NCBI GenBank assembly: GCA_937995345.1
Contig: CALKKS010000007.1
Location: 62,001 to 126,000 of the forward strand
Source of the DNA: an uncultured Collinsella sp.
GTDB lineage: Bacteria; Actinomycetota; Coriobacteriia; Coriobacteriales; Coriobacteriaceae
Length of the DNA: 64,000 nucleotides
Reading direction: 5' to 3'
The position numbers and the translations under genes are program-made. Shown here one piece after another: positions 52,844 to 61,260 of this stretch. Position 1 is the stretch's first letter. Every line of letters begins with the position of its first letter. The notes under the pieces were generated by a model. That model saw nothing but the letters and a program-made list of their open reading frames with translations, made no database searches and was not told the DNA's origin.

Positions 52844-52894
52844 GTGGGTACATACATCCATGAGGTTCCAACCCGGGTTAGGGGAGTGATTGTT

Positions 52895-53398
52895 ATGGAC
52901 AAAACTGCGTTCTTTACCATGCCGAGCGGTCTGTACGTGGTGAGCGCCGCGGCAGACGGGCTGCGCGCCGGCTGCGTCATCAACACTGCGGTGCAGGTGA
53001 CGTCCATGCCGCCGCGCATTTCGGTTGCCGTGAACAAGGACAACGTCACCTCGGGCGTCATCGCTTCGGCCAAAGCGTTCGCGCTGACCGTGATCGATCA
53101 GACGGCTGATATGCTCTATATCGGTAACTTTGGGTTCCGCACCAGCAGCGACTGTGACAAGTTTGCCAAGTACGAGACTCGCGAGACTGCTCTCGGCATG
53201 CCTTATGTGCCCGAGCATGCGGCGGCGCTGTTTAGCTGCCGTTTGATCGACACTGTGGATGTGGGCACGCATCTACTGTTTATCGGCGAGGTCGAGGATG
53301 CCGAGCGCCTAAGCGACGAGACGCCGCTCACCTACGATTACTACCATAAGGTCCTGAAGGGCAAGACGCCTCCGAAGGCGTCCTCGTATCAAGGCTAG
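52895..53398 (+). CDS. Flavin reductase family protein
   Basis: 167 residues of the FMN-binding split-barrel flavin reductase/flavoredoxin group: MPSGLYVVSAAADGLRAGCVINTAVQVTSMPPRISVAVNK-type start (segments GLRAGCVINTAVQVTS and PPRISVAV), FALTVIDQTAD, and HLLFIGEVEDAE near the end. It likely reduces FMN with NAD(P)H or carries electrons to a partner. The rubredoxin gene follows (90 bases) with its own promoter, so a flavin-iron electron chain for oxygen detoxification is plausible. GGGGAG precedes the ATG at 52895 by 8 bases; frames running in from 52706 pass through the repeat. Confidence 0.85.
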   Translation: MDKTAFFTMPSGLYVVSAAADGLRAGCVINTAVQVTSMPPRISVAVNKDNVTSGVIASAKAFALTVIDQTADMLYIGNFGFRTSSDCDKFAKYETRETALGMPYVPEHAAALFSCRLIDTVDVGTHLLFIGEVEDAERLSDETPLTYDYYHKVLKGKTPPKASSYQG

Positions 53399-53415
53399 AA
53401 ATGTTTTAAAAATAC

Positions 53416-53443
53416 TTGCATTATATTATTGAGAATCTATACT
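53416..53443 (+). promoter_or_regulatory. Promoter for the rubredoxin gene
   Basis: TTGCAT (53416-53421) and TATACT (53438-53443) are 16 bases apart in an A/T-rich stretch, 44 bases before the rubredoxin ATG. Confidence 0.55.
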
Positions 53444-53487
53444 GATAAATGAAGTACATCACCAGTCGCGTTCGAGAGGAGAACATC

Positions 53488-53631
53488 ATGGCTGAGGAGA
53501 AGAAGACGTATAAGTTCGTGTGCGTCGTTTGCGGTTACGAGGTTGAGGTCGATACGCCCGAGCTGCCCGAGGATTATGTGTGCCCGGTGTGCGGCGTCGG
53601 TCCCGATCAGTTTGAGCTCGTCGAGGAGTAG
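53488..53631 (+). CDS. Rubredoxin-like protein
   Basis: 47 residues. Two CxxC pairs, FVCVVCGYEVEV and YVCPVCGVGPDQFE, bind one iron atom with no acid-labile sulphur. Classical rubredoxins are about 52-54 residues and have PDWVCPxCG; here LPEDYVCPVCG replaces it, as in rubredoxin domains fused to rubrerythrin. It carries single electrons, likely in oxidative-stress defence next to the flavin reductase. GAGAGGAGA precedes the ATG by 7 bases; a further in-frame ATG at 53449 has no ribosome site. Confidence 0.92.
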   Translation: MAEEKKTYKFVCVVCGYEVEVDTPELPEDYVCPVCGVGPDQFELVEE

Positions 53632-53670
53632 CTCGCAGACACACGGCGAAAGCCGAACATAGCTCTGTCC

Positions 53671-53706
53671 AAGGGCCCCGGTCGAATTCTCGGCCGGGGC
53701 CCTTTT
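53671..53706 (+). terminator. Terminator after the rubredoxin gene
   Basis: AAGGGCCCCGG (53671-53681) pairs with CCGGGGCCCTT (53694-53704), T4 at 53703-53706. Confidence 0.9.
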
Positions 53707-53765
53707 CCTCCGTCGCCAAGGGATCACGGTTGCTGTTGACCGATCCTGTCTGTTGTGAGTACGGC

Positions 53766-54071
53766 CGACCTTTTGTCTCAATCTGTAACGTCTAACGGCT
53801 CAAAACGGGTCTTCCTGTTACATATCGAGACAAAAGGTTGGAGCTGAAGAAATGTCTCGATCTGTAACATCTAGAAGTGGAAATTGGGCCCACTTGTTAC
53901 ATATCGAGACAAACCAAAACCGTCCGGCAGAAGATCTCAATCTGCAACATCTAGACACGTAAAACCCCTCTATCTGTTACAGATTGAGACAAACGGAGCT
54001 GTCCCTCGGAATAATCTCGATCTGTAACATCTAGACATCAAAAGCGGGTCTAGATGTTACAGATCGAGACG
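53766..54071. repeat. Four-unit palindrome array, about 80-bp period
   Basis: Units start at 53774, 53853, 53935 and 54015 (steps 79, 82, 80). Each reads TGTCTCGATCTGTAACATC or a close variant, then a short variable loop, then the inverse arm GTTACAGATCGAGACA. Unit 4 is perfect over 22 bp (54015-54036 with 54048-54069, 11-base loop); unit 1 is lengthened outward by GACCTTTTG/AAAAGGTT. Loops differ but often contain AAAA and CGGGTC. A fifth copy lies at 63843-63900. The array fills the gap between rubredoxin and mntH, whose 3' ends face each other. No gene is present. Confidence 0.88.
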
Positions 54072-54097
54072 TTTGCCTGGGTAGGTGCCCCGCCCCA

Positions 54098-55354
54098 TTA
54101 CATCCCTGTCAACAACACGACATCGAGAATCGTCACGATGGCACCGATCCCTACGAGCAGCGCGTTGAGCGGGCGCGAGTTGGCGTATTTGCCCATGACG
54201 CGGCGCGAACTGGTGAGTCGTATGAGCACAAAGACCGTAATCGGCAGCTGAAGCGACAGCAGTGCCTGGCTCCAAATGAGACCCTCAAAAGGATTTGGGA
54301 CGACCAGGCACGCCGCCACTGCGCCGGCGAAACAGGCCGCCACCCCGACCGAGGAATGTCGGTCGTGGATGTCGTATTCCTCGTCGAACATGCCCGCGGT
54401 GATGGTTCCCGCCGCCATGCCCGCTGTCACGCTGCTCGATAGTCCCGCGAACAGCAGCGCTACCGCAAAGATGGTCGAGCTCGCCGGGCCCAAGATGGGG
54501 GAGAGCGTGGCCGCTGCGACGGCGAGGTCGTCTACGACAATGCCGTGCGCAAAGAAGGTCGTTGCGGCCAGGATGACCATGGCCGAGTTGATTGCCCAGC
54601 CCACGCCCATCGAAAAGAGCGTGTCAAAGAGCTCGTAGCGCAGACGTTCTTCGATAACCTGCTCGCCTTGGCCTTCGAAGTGCATGGATTGGATGACCTC
54701 GGAGTGCAGGAAGAGGTTGTGGGGCATAACGACCGCGCCTAGGACACTCACGATAATCGCGGCAGAGCCAGTGGGCATACTGGGTGTGATCCAGCTTGCG
54801 GCGGCCTGCGGCCAGTCGACCTTGACCAGCGCAAGCTCGGCCAAAAACGAGAGTCCTACCACGCCTACGAAGGCGATGATCCAGCGTTCGGCACGCTTGT
54901 AGGAGTTCGTCATGAGCATCGCCATCGATACTGCCGCCACGATGACGCAGCCCGCGCGCACGGGCAGCCCAAAGAGCATTTGAAGGGCAATCGCGCCGCC
55001 CAGGACCTCGGCCATGGCGGTGGCGATGGTCGCGAGATAGGCGCTGACGAGTACCATGCGTCCAACGAAGCAGGGGAGGTAGCGTGTCGTGGCCTCGGCA
55101 AGACAGGTGCCCGTGGCGATGCCCAGGTGCGCCGCGTTGTGCTGCAGCGCGATGAGCATGATCGTGGACAGCGTGACGATCCACAGCAGCGCGTAGCCAA
55201 ACTGCGAGCCCGCGGCCATATTGGAGGCCCAGTTGCCCGGGTCGATAAAGCCGACGGTCACAAGCAGCCCGGGGCCGATATGCCGCGCAATATCTAGGCC
55301 TCCGTGACCACCGGTGCGTCGGGAGCCAAAGTGTTGTTTGAGATGGTTGAGCAT
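54098..55354 (-). CDS. mntH: Nramp family divalent metal transporter
   Basis: Proton-coupled uptake of Mn2+ (and Fe2+) across the cytoplasmic membrane. 418 residues with about eleven helices. The metal-site motifs of helix 1 (FIDPGNWASNM; Asp38, Asn41) and helix 6 (GAVVMPHNLFLHSEV; Met210) are intact, and the Met selects for soft divalent ions such as Mn2+. SVTAGMAAGTITAGMF is another conserved stretch. AGGAACC precedes the ATG. gpmA lies 75 bases upstream on the same strand; its enzyme is cofactor-independent of Mn, so the link may be only positional. Confidence 0.9.
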   Translation of the reverse strand: MLNHLKQHFGSRRTGGHGGLDIARHIGPGLLVTVGFIDPGNWASNMAAGSQFGYALLWIVTLSTIMLIALQHNAAHLGIATGTCLAEATTRYLPCFVGRMVLVSAYLATIATAMAEVLGGAIALQMLFGLPVRAGCVIVAAVSMAMLMTNSYKRAERWIIAFVGVVGLSFLAELALVKVDWPQAAASWITPSMPTGSAAIIVSVLGAVVMPHNLFLHSEVIQSMHFEGQGEQVIEERLRYELFDTLFSMGVGWAINSAMVILAATTFFAHGIVVDDLAVAAATLSPILGPASSTIFAVALLFAGLSSSVTAGMAAGTITAGMFDEEYDIHDRHSSVGVAACFAGAVAACLVVPNPFEGLIWSQALLSLQLPITVFVLIRLTSSRRVMGKYANSRPLNALLVGIGAIVTILDVVLLTGM

Positions 55355-55429
55355 GGCTGGTTCCTACGTTGGGGTGGCGTGGCGCTGCACTTGGGTTGCG
55401 CGGCGCCACGCTTTGGGTTTAGGTTTGGG

Positions 55430-56203
55430 CTACTTGCGCGCCTTGCCCTGATTGGCCACGGCGTCGATCTTGGCGGCGATGGTCGCCGGGTCGCCGATGT
55501 AGCGCTTGTCGAGGACGTTGAAATCGGTGTCGAAGGTGTAGACGAGCGGCACGCCGGTGGGGATGTTGACCTTGAGGATCTCCTCGGGCGTGAGGTGCTC
55601 GAGCTTCATGACGAGTGAGCGCAGGGAGTTGCCGTGTGCGGCGATGAGTACGCGCTTGCCGGCGAGCATCTGGGGGCGGATCTCGTCTTCGAAATAAGGC
55701 CAGGCGCGGGCGATCGTGTCCTTGAGGCACTCGGTATAGGGCAGCTGATCGGGCGCGACATCACGGTATTGCTCCTGGGTGTGGGGATCGCGCGCGTCGT
55801 CCGGTTCGAGTGCCGGCGGGCAGACATCGAAGGAGCGGCGCCAGATGAGCACCTGCTCGTCGCCGTGCTCCGCTGCGGCATCGGCCTTGTTGAGACCCTG
55901 CAACGCTCCGTAGTGGCGCTCGTTGAGCTTCCAGGATTTGATGACGGGCAACCACTCGCGATCCATTTGGCCGAGCACGATGTCGAGGGTGTGAATTGCG
56001 CGCTTGAGACGCGAGGTGTAGCAGACGTCGAAGTCGAAGCCCGCTTCTTTGAGGGCTCGACCGCCTGCTGCGGCTTCTTCGCGGCCCGTGTCGGTGAGTT
56101 CTACGTCGGTCCAGCCGGTGAACAGGTTGAGTTTGTTCCACTCGGATTCTCCGTGACGGATAAGGACAAGTTGCATTGTCTGTCGGTCTGCTCGGTGCGC
56201 CAT
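55430..56203 (-). CDS. gpmA: 2,3-bisphosphoglycerate-dependent phosphoglycerate mutase
   Basis: Interconverts 3- and 2-phosphoglycerate in glycolysis through a phosphohistidine. 257 residues: catalytic His in LVLIRHGESEWNKLNLFTGW, CYTSRLKRAIHT, the ERHYGALQGLNKADAA segment and the second His in IAAHGNSLRSLV. The strong ribosome site GGAGG sits 5 bases before the ATG at 56203, adding nine residues (MAHRADRQT) before the usual start at MQLVLIRHG (56176); the latter has no ribosome site, so the longer form is listed. Confidence 0.94.
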   Translation of the reverse strand: MAHRADRQTMQLVLIRHGESEWNKLNLFTGWTDVELTDTGREEAAAGGRALKEAGFDFDVCYTSRLKRAIHTLDIVLGQMDREWLPVIKSWKLNERHYGALQGLNKADAAAEHGDEQVLIWRRSFDVCPPALEPDDARDPHTQEQYRDVAPDQLPYTECLKDTIARAWPYFEDEIRPQMLAGKRVLIAAHGNSLRSLVMKLEHLTPEEILKVNIPTGVPLVYTFDTDFNVLDKRYIGDPATIAAKIDAVANQGKARK

Positions 56204-56361
56204 AGGGGCCTCCTTAATGTGGCACGGCTCGCGTGCCGTTTGCTTGACGCCGCAAAGGATACCCGTTTTAAGCTTAAAAGTTAACCAAGACTAACAAAAA
56301 TGTTATCTAACAAGGGACTGGTGCAATGGAGTCAGTGCATGCGCGCTGACCGTTCCCGCGC

Positions 56362-56426
56362 TAAAACGTGTACGTCAGCCTCCAAAGATGTCAAATTTCG
56401 ACATGTTTGGAGGCTGACGTACACGT
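56362..56426. repeat. 29-bp-arm palindrome upstream of gltB
   Basis: 56362-56390 (AAACGTGTACGTCAGCCTCC...) and 56398-56426 pair over 29 bases with one mismatch around a 7-base loop. The 354-base gap between divergent gpmA and gltB also holds GTGCAATGGAGTCAG at 56322, a partial match to the element at 16148-16162. Confidence 0.85.
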
Positions 56427-56464
56427 TTGATAGCAAGGCGCTGATGGCCGGCGTGCGTTACGCG

Positions 56465-56515
56465 ATTGTTTCGAAACGGGTGGGAAACACAACGGGCCGG
56501 CGATGCTCCTACTAT
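56465..56515 (+). promoter_or_regulatory. Possible nitrogen-control sites and promoter of gltB
   Basis: ATTGTTTCGAAA at 56465-56476 is the same 12-mer as the half-site at 9546-9557. GAAAC occurs at 56473-56477 and again at 56484-56488, exactly 11 bases apart, the spacing of GlnR half-sites in Streptomyces. TACTAT at 56510-56515 could be the -10 box, which puts the second GAAAC just upstream of the -35 position, suiting an activator. Confidence 0.4.
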
Positions 56516-56557
56516 GCCTATTCAACTGACTGTCTAAATATCTAGGGGAGGATCGCG

Positions 56558-59500
56558 ATGCAGGCAGATTCCGCTCAGCAGCAGGGCCTTTATCGCCCCG
56601 AATTCGACCACGATGCATGTGGCATCGGCGCGCTTGCCGATATCAACGGCGAGCGCCATCACCAGATTCTGGACGACGCGCTGTCCATTCTGGTCAACTT
56701 GGAGCACCGCGGCGGCACGGGACTCGAGAAGAACACCGGCGACGGCGCTGGCATCTTGTTCCAGGTTCCGCATCACTTTTTCCGTAAAGAGGCCCAAAAG
56801 TGCGGCCAGATTCTGCCGGCAGAGGGCGACTATGGCGTGGCCATGCTGTTCTTTCCGCAGGACGACAAGGGCGTAGAGGATGCCCGTCGCGTGTTTGAGG
56901 AGGGCTGCGCCGAGGCCGGCGTGCCGCTGCTCTTTTGGCGCGAGGTGCCCGTCGATCCGCACGACCTGGGCGAGACGGCACGCGCCTGCATGCCCACCAT
57001 CCTGCAGGCCTTCCTGGGCCGCCCCGACGACACACCCGCCGGTGACGCCTTCGAGCGCCGCCTGTACGTGTGCCGTCGCACCATCGAGAAAAAGGCCGAT
57101 GCCGAGTTCGCCCTGCGCGACAAGATCTTCTACGTGTGCTCCATGAGCTCGCGCACCATCGTGTACAAGGGCATGCTGGTCGCCACGCAGATGCGCCGCT
57201 TCTTCATCGATCTCAACGACGCCGCCGTCAAGACGGCCGTAGCGCTCGTCCACTCGCGGTACTCCACCAACACCACGCCCAGCTGGGAGCGCGCGCACCC
57301 CAACCGCTTTATCATCCACAACGGCGAGATCAACACCCTCAAGGGCAACGTCAACTGGATCCGCGCCCGCGAACCTAACCTGTACAGCCCCGTGCTGCAG
57401 CACGATCTTGAGCGCGTGATGCCCATCATCAACCGCGAGGGCTCCGACTCCGCGATTTTGGACAACGTGCTTGAGTTCCTGGTCATGAACGGCCGTCCGC
57501 TCACGCGTGCCGCGTCCATGTTGCTGCCCGAGCCGTGGGACCACAACGACAGCTTGAGCGAGGAGCGCCGCGCCTACGACGCTTACCAGTCCATGCTCAT
57601 GGAGCCGTGGGATGGCCCGGCGGCCATCGCCTTTACCGACGGTCGCACGTTGGGTGCCGCCCTCGACCGTAACGGCCTGCGTCCCGCCCGCTACTACGTG
57701 ACGCGTGATGGCCGCTTTATGCTGGCGAGCGAGGTGGGCACCATCGAGGTGCGCCCCGAGAACATCCTGACGAGCGGCTGCCTGGGACCGGGCCAGATGC
57801 TCGAGGTCGACTTTGCCCGCGGCCGCGTGATATACAACGACGAGCTGCGCGCCCGTTACGCCAAGGAAAAGCCCTACCGTGATTGGATTGCCGAGGAGAC
57901 GCTGACCGTCGATGCGCTCGATAAGCCCGCCGCGGCGACGCCCGCCGAGGACGCCGAGGTGCCCGCCGCCGTGCGCATGGCAAAGCTCGGCTATCACTGG
58001 GACGACGTCGACGAGGTCGTGCGCCCCATGGCCCAGCAGGGCAAGGCCCCGCTCGCCTCGATGGGCATCGATGCGCCGCTGGCCTGCCTGTCCAAAAAGA
58101 CGCGCTCGTTCTACGACTATTTCTATCAGCTGTTCGCCCAGGTCACGAACCCGCCGATCGACGCCCTGCGCGAGCATATGGTCACTTCGACCACGCTCTA
58201 CCTGGGCAATCACGGCAACCTGCTCGAGGACTCCCGCGCCGCTTGCCAGCTGGTGCGCCTGGAGCGCCCGTTGCTCAACGAGGAAGAGTTCGACCGCATC
58301 TGTGCCATCGACCGCGTGGGCTTTAAGACCCGCCGCTTCCGTGCCGTGTATCGCCGTGACGCGGGCGAGGGCGCGCTGCAGGCCGCACTCAAGCAGCTTG
58401 CCGAGGACGTCGAGGCTGCGGTCCGCGACGGCGTGAACATCGTGGTGCTGAGCGATCGTGCCGCTGTGGGCGAGGTGCCCGTGCCCTCGCTGCTCGCTGT
58501 GGGCTGCGTGCACAACCACCTGATCCGCGCCGGCGTGCGTACCTTTGCCGACATCGTGGTGGAGTGCGGCGACGCCGTGTCCCCGCATGACTTTGCGGCA
58601 CTGGTGGGCTACTCCGCGAGCGGCATCTATCCGTACAACGCACATGCGTGCATCCGAGATCTGGCGGCACGCGGCGACCTGGACGTGACGGCTGAGCAGG
58701 GCATCGCCAACTACAACAAAGCTGCGACCGCCGGCATCGTCTCCATCATGTCCAAGATGGGCATCTCCACGGTGCAGAGCTACCATTCGGCGCAGATCTT
58801 CGAGGCCGTGGGCTTTACGCCGGAGTTCGTCAACGCGTATTTCGCCGGCACGGTGAGCCGTGTGGGCGGTATGGGTGTCGAGGACGTTGAGCGCGAGCAG
58901 AATGAGCGCTATGACGCCGCGCTCGCTATCCTTAAGAGCCCGGCTCCCGATCAGCTGCCCACGCTGGGTCTGACCAAGTGGCGCCCGCTTGGCGGCGAGG
59001 ATCACCTCATCGATCCGCAGACTGTCTACTTGCTGCAGACCGCCTGCCGTAAGGACAGCTACGACACCTTTAAGGAGTACAGCGCCCGCCTGCACCGCAC
59101 CGGCCGTGCCGTGCGCCTGCGCGACCTGTTGGACTTTGATGCCAGCGGCCGTACCCCGGTGGCGCTCGACGAGGTCGAGCCCGCGCTCAACATCGTCCGC
59201 CGCTTTAACACCGGTGCCATGTCGTATGGCTCCATCAGCAAAGAGGCGCACGAGTGCATGGCCATCGCCATGAACCGCCTGCATGGACGCTCCAACTCCG
59301 GCGAGGGCGGCGAGGACCCGCGTCGCGAGACCCCGCTGGCTAACGGTGATTCCAAGAACTCCGCGATCAAGCAGGTGGCAAGTGCGCGCTTTGGCGTGAC
59401 GAGCCGCTACCTGTGCAGCGCCTTCGAGATTCAGATCAAGATGGCCCAGGGCGCCAAGCCCGGCGAGGGTGGCCACCTGCCCGGCAAGAAGGTCTACCCC

Positions 59501-61255
59501 TGGATTGCCGAGGTCCGTCAGTCCACGCCCGGCATCGGCCTGATCTCGCCTCCGCCGCATCACGACATCTACTCCATCGAAGACCTGGCCGAGCTCATCT
59601 TTGACCTTAAGAACGCCAACCCCGGCGCACGCGTGTCGGTCAAGCTGGTCAGCGAGGCCGGCGTCGGCACCATCGCCACCGGTGTGGCCAAGGGTGCTGC
59701 CGACAAGATCTTGATCAGTGGCCACAACGGCGGCTCAGGTGCCGCTGCGCGCGACTCTATCTGGCATGCGGGTCTGCCGCTGGAGCTTGGCCTTGCCGAG
59801 GCCCAGCAGACGCTGCTGCAAAACGGCCTGCGCTCACGCGTGGTGCTCGAGGCCGACGGCAAGCTCATGGACGGCGCCGACGTTGCCGTCGCCTGCTTGC
59901 TGGGTGCCGAGGAGTTTGGCTTTGCGACCATGCCGCTCATCTCCATGGGCTGCCTCATGCAGCGCGACTGCCAGCAGGACACCTGCCCGGCCGGCATCGC
60001 TACGCAAAACTGCCGCCTGCGTCGCGGCTTCCGCGGCAAGCCCGAGCACATTGAGCACTTTATGCTCTTTGTTGCCGAGCAGCTGCGCGAGGTCATGGCG
60101 AGCCTGGGCTTCCGCACCGTCGACGAGATGGTCGGCCATCCCGAGTGCTTGCGCCAGATCGAGGTCCCGGGCAACCGTAAGGCCAACCTGCTCGATCTGT
60201 CGCCCGTGCTGGCGAGCGCGACCTGCGAGTTCGGTGCCCATATCCCGGGTGCCGACGGTCGTCACTTCCTGCCGCAGATGGCCGCGGACAGCGAGCTCGA
60301 CAAGACACTCGACTCCACGTTGTTTGTGCCCTATACGGCCGATGCCCGTGCGCACCTGCGCCCGATTCGCTTCCGCGCCGATATCGCCAACGTCAACCGC
60401 TGCGTGGGCACCATCCTGGGCAACGCGGTGACCAAGGCGCATCCCGAGGGCCTGCCCGCCGGCTCCATCACCATCGATTGCGATGGTTCGGCCGGTCAGA
60501 GCTTTGGCGCCTTCCTGCCGCGCGGCATTACGCTCAACGTGTGCGGCGACGCCAACGACTACTTTGGCAAGGGTCTTTCGGGCGGCGAGGTGTCGGTGCG
60601 CCCCAACCCGCATGCGACCTACAAGTTCGACGAGAACATCATCGTGGGCAACGTTGCGTTCTTTGGTGCCACGAGCGGCCGCGGCTTCATTAACGGTCTT
60701 GCCGGCCAGCGTTTTGCCGTGCGCAATTCCGGTGCCACCGTGGTGGTCGAGGGCTGCGGCAACCATGGCTGCGAGTACATGACGGGCGGTCTGGCGCTCA
60801 TCCTGGGCGAGGTCGGACAGAACTTCGCTGCCGGCATGACAGGCGGCGTGGCCTATGTCTTTGACCAGTACGGTACGCTCGATGCCCGTGTGAACCACGA
60901 GAGCGTTGAGCTCAAGGCCCCGACGGCCGGCGAGCTGGCGCAGATTCGCGAGCTCATCCAGGAGCACGTGGACGCGACGCAGAGCCCGCGAGGCATTAAG
61001 CTGCTCTACAGCTTTGAGACGATGAGCAAGCACTTTGTGAAGGTCATTCCGACCGAGTACGAGCGCGTGCTGGCGATTGTCGCCGCGGGCGAGGCCGTGG
61101 GCAAGACGCATGCGCAGGCCGAGGAGTTGGCGTTTGACATCGTGACCGGTCGCGCGAGCGCCGCGGATGTCGCTCGCTTCGATGCCGCGGGCGGTGCTGC
61201 GGGCGCTGCGTCCGTGGCTGCAGGCTCTGTTGCTTCGACCAAGAAGGAGGCGTAA
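56558..61255 (+). CDS. gltB: Glutamate synthase large subunit
   Basis: Makes two glutamates from glutamine and 2-oxoglutarate. 1565 residues, the usual size. N-terminal class II amidotransferase domain with the nucleophile Cys21 in DHDACGIGAL after a propeptide of 20 residues; central domain; FMN-binding synthase domain with GAMSYGSISKEAH and SGHNGGSGAAARDSIWHAG; the 3Fe-4S cysteines in MGCLMQRDCQQDTCPAGIA; and the C-terminal GXGXG beta-helix (YFGKGLSGGEVSVRPNP). The last 60 residues are an Ala-rich tail. The small subunit follows after 5 bases. Confidence 0.96.
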   Translation: MQADSAQQQGLYRPEFDHDACGIGALADINGERHHQILDDALSILVNLEHRGGTGLEKNTGDGAGILFQVPHHFFRKEAQKCGQILPAEGDYGVAMLFFPQDDKGVEDARRVFEEGCAEAGVPLLFWREVPVDPHDLGETARACMPTILQAFLGRPDDTPAGDAFERRLYVCRRTIEKKADAEFALRDKIFYVCSMSSRTIVYKGMLVATQMRRFFIDLNDAAVKTAVALVHSRYSTNTTPSWERAHPNRFIIHNGEINTLKGNVNWIRAREPNLYSPVLQHDLERVMPIINREGSDSAILDNVLEFLVMNGRPLTRAASMLLPEPWDHNDSLSEERRAYDAYQSMLMEPWDGPAAIAFTDGRTLGAALDRNGLRPARYYVTRDGRFMLASEVGTIEVRPENILTSGCLGPGQMLEVDFARGRVIYNDELRARYAKEKPYRDWIAEETLTVDALDKPAAATPAEDAEVPAAVRMAKLGYHWDDVDEVVRPMAQQGKAPLASMGIDAPLACLSKKTRSFYDYFYQLFAQVTNPPIDALREHMVTSTTLYLGNHGNLLEDSRAACQLVRLERPLLNEEEFDRICAIDRVGFKTRRFRAVYRRDAGEGALQAALKQLAEDVEAAVRDGVNIVVLSDRAAVGEVPVPSLLAVGCVHNHLIRAGVRTFADIVVECGDAVSPHDFAALVGYSASGIYPYNAHACIRDLAARGDLDVTAEQGIANYNKAATAGIVSIMSKMGISTVQSYHSAQIFEAVGFTPEFVNAYFAGTVSRVGGMGVEDVEREQNERYDAALAILKSPAPDQLPTLGLTKWRPLGGEDHLIDPQTVYLLQTACRKDSYDTFKEYSARLHRTGRAVRLRDLLDFDASGRTPVALDEVEPALNIVRRFNTGAMSYGSISKEAHECMAIAMNRLHGRSNSGEGGEDPRRETPLANGDSKNSAIKQVASARFGVTSRYLCSAFEIQIKMAQGAKPGEGGHLPGKKVYPWIAEVRQSTPGIGLISPPPHHDIYSIEDLAELIFDLKNANPGARVSVKLVSEAGVGTIATGVAKGAADKILISGHNGGSGAAARDSIWHAGLPLELGLAEAQQTLLQNGLRSRVVLEADGKLMDGADVAVACLLGAEEFGFATMPLISMGCLMQRDCQQDTCPAGIATQNCRLRRGFRGKPEHIEHFMLFVAEQLREVMASLGFRTVDEMVGHPECLRQIEVPGNRKANLLDLSPVLASATCEFGAHIPGADGRHFLPQMAADSELDKTLDSTLFVPYTADARAHLRPIRFRADIANVNRCVGTILGNAVTKAHPEGLPAGSITIDCDGSAGQSFGAFLPRGITLNVCGDANDYFGKGLSGGEVSVRPNPHATYKFDENIIVGNVAFFGATSGRGFINGLAGQRFAVRNSGATVVVEGCGNHGCEYMTGGLALILGEVGQNFAAGMTGGVAYVFDQYGTLDARVNHESVELKAPTAGELAQIRELIQEHVDATQSPRGIKLLYSFETMSKHFVKVIPTEYERVLAIVAAGEAVGKTHAQAEELAFDIVTGRASAADVARFDAAGGAAGAASVAAGSVASTKKEA

Positions 61256-61260
61256 GTGCC

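Noticed and set aside
52687..52894. tmRNA gene (ssrA) expected near smpB
   Set aside because: The gap holds only the palindrome and a terminator; no tRNA-Ala-like ends.
52706..52894. Longer flavin reductase starting at 52706
   Set aside because: The extra N-terminus would be translated from the palindrome and terminator; the ATG at 52895 has a proper ribosome site.
53766..54071. Possible CRISPR array (regular period of about 80 bp)
   Set aside because: The repeated part is a long palindrome with imperfect copies, spacers are not of uniform length, and there are no cas genes.
56534..59725. 1063-codon open frame opposite gltB
   Set aside because: Antisense shadow of a certain gene; composition rich in His, Val, Gly and Leu as expected from reverse reading.
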